64,000 bases of DNA, taken from positions 558,001-622,000 of the forward strand of contig NZ_CP053840.1 in assembly GCF_013201665.1 (NCBI RefSeq). Reading direction: 5' to 3'. The translations under genes were made by a program, and so were the position numbers. The first letter of the stretch is position 1. Every line of letters starts with the position of its first letter. Below are positions 62,381 to 64,000 of the stretch, in pieces. Source of the DNA: Arcobacter venerupis. GTDB taxonomy: Bacteria; Campylobacterota; Campylobacteria; Campylobacterales; Arcobacteraceae. The notes beneath the pieces were generated by a model. It worked only from the letters and a program-made list of their open reading frames with translations. It searched no databases and was not told the DNA's origin.

Positions 62381-64000
62381 AATGAAAAATATAAAAAGAA
62401 AAATAATTCCATTATCTTTTTGTGTATCAATGATTTTTAGTGCTCAACTTTTAGCTGAAAATACAGATACCTTACTTGAAGAGGTAACAGTAAAAGAAAA
62501 TATTCAAAATGGTTCAGCTGAATATGGATATTTGGTTGAAGAAGTAAAACAAGTAGGTCCTTGGGGAACAAAATCACTGCAAGATACTCCTTATTCTATG
62601 ACTGTAATGCCTAAAGAGTTAATTGAAAATACTGTAGCTGGAGATATAAATCAAATTTATAAAATTAATCCATTAATTGGAACTCAAGATTCTGTATCTG
62701 TATGGAATACTCCATGGGTTACTTATCGAGGATTCAGTAATGAAACTGCTATTTTAGATGGAATGAGCATGGGTGGATACTTATATAATGTAAGTATGGA
62801 AGAGATGGAAAGAATTGAAACAATTAGTGGATTAACTGGTTTTATGTATGGGGTTGGGAATGTTGGAGGAACAAGTAATTATGTTTTAAAGAGACCAACT
62901 TCAACAAAAATTACAAATGTAACCATAGGAAATTATGGTGGTGGACAATATTTTGGGCATATTGATGTAGGTGGGCCAATTGATGAAAAAGGTAAATTCG
63001 CTTATAGATTAAATGCTGCATATACAGATGGCGATACTGAAATTGCTGGGCAAAGTGTAGAAAAAGAGTTAATTAGTGGAGCAATTGATTGGAAAGTAAA
63101 TGATAATTTATTACTTCAAGTAGAAGCTGCACACCAACATTATAGATTAGATGGAATTATCCCACGTACTTTTTTCCGTAATATGGATATGCCAGCAGCT
63201 TTTGATGCAAGTAAACAATATTCGCCCAATTGGACCTATAATGAAACACAATCAAATAGAATAGGTTTAAATGCAACATGGAATATTAATGATATTTTTA
63301 CATTAAGAAGTGCTTATTTACATAAAGAAGATGAAATAGAATCAATCAAAACTTATTATTATATGTATGGTAATGGAAACTTCGATTGGGGAGTAACAAA
63401 ATCCGCTCCTCAATATCAAACTGCAGATGGAATATACTCTTATTTAGATGCAAGTTTTGATACAAAAGGAATAGAACACAAAGTTACAATGGGAATTTCA
63501 GCAGATAAATATAAAAGTGAACAATATGTTGATTCTTTTATAAATAGAAGATTTACTAACTCTAATATGTATGATTATATTAATTCCTCAGAACCAAATA
63601 TAGGAACATATGGAAAAGGAAATAAATATAAATCATCAGATTCTGCAAACACTAATATAATTTTGGGTGATGAGATAATTTTTAATAATCAATGGTCTAT
63701 TTTGGCTGGATTTAATCGTTCAAATATTGAAACTACAAGTTATAGTTCAACGGGTAATAAAACAGCTGAATACGATAAAACAGCTATTACACCAACTGTA
63801 TCTTTGATTTATAAACCAATAGAAAACTTAACAACATACACTACTTATATTGAATCTTTAGAACAAGGAACAATAGTTGGAGATACTTACAAAAATGCAA
63901 ATGCAATATTAGACCCACTTGTTAGTAAACAATATGAAGTTGGAGCAAAATACGCATTTACTGAAAAAGTTTTATTAAGTACTGCTCTATTTAGGATTGA
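62381..64000 (+). CDS. Second TonB-dependent siderophore receptor (partial, cut by right edge)
   Basis: A reading frame of 540 codons with no stop before the window edge. The first ~40 residues are nearly identical to the previous receptor (KRKIIPLSFCVSMI, LLAENTDTLLEEVTVKE), and the plug follows the same pattern (KSLQDTPYSMTVMPKELIENTVAG, ETISGLTGFMYGVGNVGG). The barrel has diverged clearly. It starts behind AAAGGAAAT, 18 bases after the first receptor's stop, so it is a tandem duplicate in the same operon. The missing part should be about 160 residues. Confidence 0.88.

Overview
The window is strongly AT-rich, densely coded bacterial chromosome with short intergenic gaps and frequent stop/start overlaps. 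It most resembles the Arcobacter/Aliarcobacter group of the Campylobacterota (Epsilonproteobacteria). The gene order DUF2018 - polyprenyl synthase - hemA - proS is one I recall from Helicobacter pylori. DUF2018, DUF6394, short 7TMR-DISM kinases and a class II fumarase fit the same group. The assignment is by recognition, not by database search.

Region 1 (1-16273) is mostly housekeeping: a CBS/PAS signalling protein cut by the left edge, aroK, hisD, DUF2018, a polyprenyl synthase, hemA, proS, an MscS channel, a CCA-adding-type enzyme, a DUF3015/DUF4105 envelope pair, lnt, and yajC-secD-secF. Region 2 (16274-18540) is accessory: a large imperfect inverted repeat and two related membrane proteins, one with a pentapeptide-like N-terminus. 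Region 3 (18624-26881) returns to housekeeping (DUF6394, leuS, lptE, folC), then a TOTE-type helicase with a degenerate primase domain and a KefB-type antiporter.

Region 4 (26905-47848) is an iron island. It holds tonB-exbB-exbD diverging from a TolC/MacA/MacB export operon across a perfect Fur box. Next come an ankyrin protein and a ferrosome-like (fez-like) locus at 33606-38112. That locus comprises a P1B-type ATPase with an N-terminal RxRY motif, an HMA-like protein with a PGRLRVR motif, a membrane-anchored ferritin-like protein, three small Gly/Ala-rich membrane proteins and two further tiny membrane proteins, one of them only 38 codons. A fur gene with a 47-codon partner ORF is adjacent. 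Then follow a two-component system, a TonB-dependent receptor with a PepSY reductase-like protein, and fumC behind a Fur-like site. Iron uptake, iron-sparing metabolism and iron storage in a possible lipid-bounded organelle are thus side by side under apparent Fur control.

Region 5 (47877-64000) carries a second two-component pair, a YhdH-type reductase diverging from an HxlR regulator, a chemotaxis receptor with GATAA repeats upstream, a decayed gene, and an RND-adaptor-TolC efflux operon. That operon is headed by a small regulator that appears to be a domesticated IS1595-type transposase. Divergent from it are two tandem siderophore receptors, the second cut by the right edge.

I saw no rRNA, tRNA, CRISPR array or intact insertion sequence.
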